NCBI GenBank assembly: GCA_964017045.1
Contig: OZ024795.1
Span: 54,475,350 to 54,539,349 of the forward strand
Reading direction: 5' to 3'
DNA length: 64,000 bases
From: Omphiscola glabra
Taxonomy: Eukaryota; Mollusca; Gastropoda; Lymnaeidae
Shown here piece after piece: positions 63,050-64,000 of this stretch. Positions within the stretch are counted from its first letter, which is position 1; every line of letters starts with the position of its first letter. The notes under the pieces were generated by a model that was not told the DNA's origin, made no database searches, and saw only the letters and a program-made list of their open reading frames with translations. A program made the position numbers and the translations under genes.

Positions 63050-63265
63050 ACGAAACCCCCATCCCTCCACCACACACGACGCCTCGCGCCCTGCCAGTAG
63101 ATATCGTGAGTCAAGCCGACAGCTAGGACCCGGACGGCCCTCGACAGTTACAGACGGGGGTACGGTACAGTTAACCCGACGGAGCGCACCTCGCCCATCT
63201 TGTGGATGACACAACCGCTCACTTCACTGGACGGATTGCGCTGTGATCAAGTGGCCGGCTCAAGG
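63050..63265 (+). promoter_or_regulatory. CpG-rich island ending in a splice-donor-like site
   Basis: Unique CpG-rich DNA between 63060 and 63265 ends GGCTCAAG/GTAATG, a plausible exon end and 5' splice site. An ATG at about 63208 could open a short coding stretch up to the donor, but its Kozak context is poor. It may be the promoter and first exon of a plus-strand gene continuing beyond the window. The degenerate array that follows repeats GGTAATG. Confidence 0.3.
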
Positions 63266-63650
63266 TAATGTCTCTTTATAACATTTTATCTTGTGATGGT
63301 AATGTTTCTTGATATCTTTTCTCTTGGTGGGGTAATTTTTCTTATCTTTTTATCTTGGTGCGGTAATTTTTCCTGCTATATTTTTATCTTGGTGGGGTAT
63401 TGTTTCTGGATATCAATTATCTTGATGGGGTAATTTTTCTTGATACCTTTTTATCTTAGTGGGTATTGTTTCTTGATATCTTTTATCTTGGTGGGGTAAT
63501 GCATTTTATTACCTGTTCTATGTCTATTGTTGAGATCTTGTATGGGTAATGCATTTTTTACCTGTTCTATGTATATTGTTGAGATCTTGTATGGGTAATG
63601 CATTTTTTTACCTCTTCTATTACGATGTTGTATGGGTATTGCATCTGATT
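63266..63650. repeat. Degenerate array following a donor-like site
   Basis: Units of about 33 bp built on GGTAATGTTTCTTGATATCT and TTTATCTTGGTGG to 63500, then TATGGGTAATGCATTTTTTA units. It starts at the GTAATG of the donor-like site at 63265. Confidence 0.8.
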
Positions 63651-63809
63651 ATCTTACATTTTACTGGTAATCTGTCTTTAAAACTTTTACCGCTTGGGGC
63701 ATGTGATGTCATTTTAGAAATATTTTGTCCTAACCGTTAGTTCAAGTTGTCATTCATTAGGACAGAATTGTTTGTTTTTTCAACAACTCTAATCCTGTTG
63801 GCCATTTAC

Positions 63810-63912
63810 CTCACTCACGGAGGTCCTTTACCTCACTCACGGAGGTCCTTTACCTCACTCACGGAGGTCCTTTACCTCATTCACGGAGGTCCTTTACCTC
63901 ATTCACGGAGGC
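63810..63912. repeat. 23-bp tandem repeat (about 5 copies)
   Basis: Unit ACCTCACTCACGGAGGTCCT plus TT(T), near the right edge of the window. Confidence 0.93.
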
Positions 63913-64000
63913 CACATGAACTATGCGCATAATTCGCTTACAGCATAGACCACATAAATACAGTGAGAAGTACTGGGGTGTGTGGGTGTGTGTGGGCGTT

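Noticed and set aside
2655..63912. CRISPR arrays
   Set aside because: Repeat units adjoin directly with no unique spacers, and the sequence is a eukaryotic intron-containing locus.
63747..63932. Short plus-strand frame near the right edge
   Set aside because: Its second half is the 23-bp array; the first part has no recognisable domain.

Overview
The window is a stretch of animal nuclear DNA, most likely from an invertebrate and plausibly a gastropod mollusc. It has GT-AG introns, a rhodopsin-family G-protein-coupled receptor (GPCR) split into exons, remnants of LINE (RTE-like and CR1-like) and hAT transposons, terminal-inverted-repeat MITEs with intact target-site duplications (TSDs), dozens of long poly(G)/poly(C) runs and a very large number of minisatellites. 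By rough tally a little over half of the 64 kb is tandem repeat. The mollusc suggestion rests mainly on three hAT miniature elements that look like the SPIN family, which is known from tetrapods, a triatomine bug and a pond snail. There is no direct taxonomic marker.

One gene can be rebuilt completely. On the minus strand, six coding exons (21499-21153, 19226-19040, 8948-8817, 7591-7445, 6323-6132, 4935-4696) join in phase with GT-AG introns into a 414-residue class A peptide-type GPCR. All class hallmarks are present: N1.50, D2.50, Cys3.25, ERY, W4.50, P5.50, CWMP and NPIVY. It most resembles QRFP/RFamide-type receptors, but the ligand is not known. The introns (1.1 to 10.1 kb) are mostly minisatellite. 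Intron 2 also carries a TA-flanked inverted-repeat element, a hAT-like MITE, a palindromic MITE and, on the plus strand, a short CpG-rich island with a possible signal-peptide-like ORF.

The most striking observation is that several exon edges of this gene lie inside tandem arrays. The array next to exon 1 repeats the last 16 exon bases plus the 5' splice site about 30 times. Exons 3 and 4 have acceptors duplicated in 43-bp and 46-bp triplets. The last 14 codons plus stop of exon 6 recur about 11 times downstream. A possible second case, a predicted splice donor leading straight into a degenerate array, lies at 63.05-63.5 kb. Minisatellites here seem to be born at functional or transposon boundaries.

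Layout: 1-4.7 kb, MITE and arrays downstream of the receptor; 4.7-21.5 kb, the receptor gene; 21.5-27 kb, upstream region with an ATTGG-rich array, a LINE 3' end, a SINE-like element and two inverted arms of one 37-bp minisatellite around a 0.65-kb unique spacer; 27-38 kb, minisatellites, a SPIN-like element at 33.5 kb and GA/GATA microsatellites; 38-41 kb, an unassigned ORF, a 19-bp array with 171-bp higher-order periodicity, and four to five DNA transposons including two hAT elements inserted at the same 8-bp target; 41-52 kb, large arrays with higher-order structure; 52-54 kb, a decayed hAT transposase; 54-64 kb, more arrays, an RTE-type LINE remnant and a possible promoter/first exon at the right edge. 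Apart from the receptor no gene can be assigned a function. No tRNA, rRNA, CRISPR array, virus or toxin gene was recognised.
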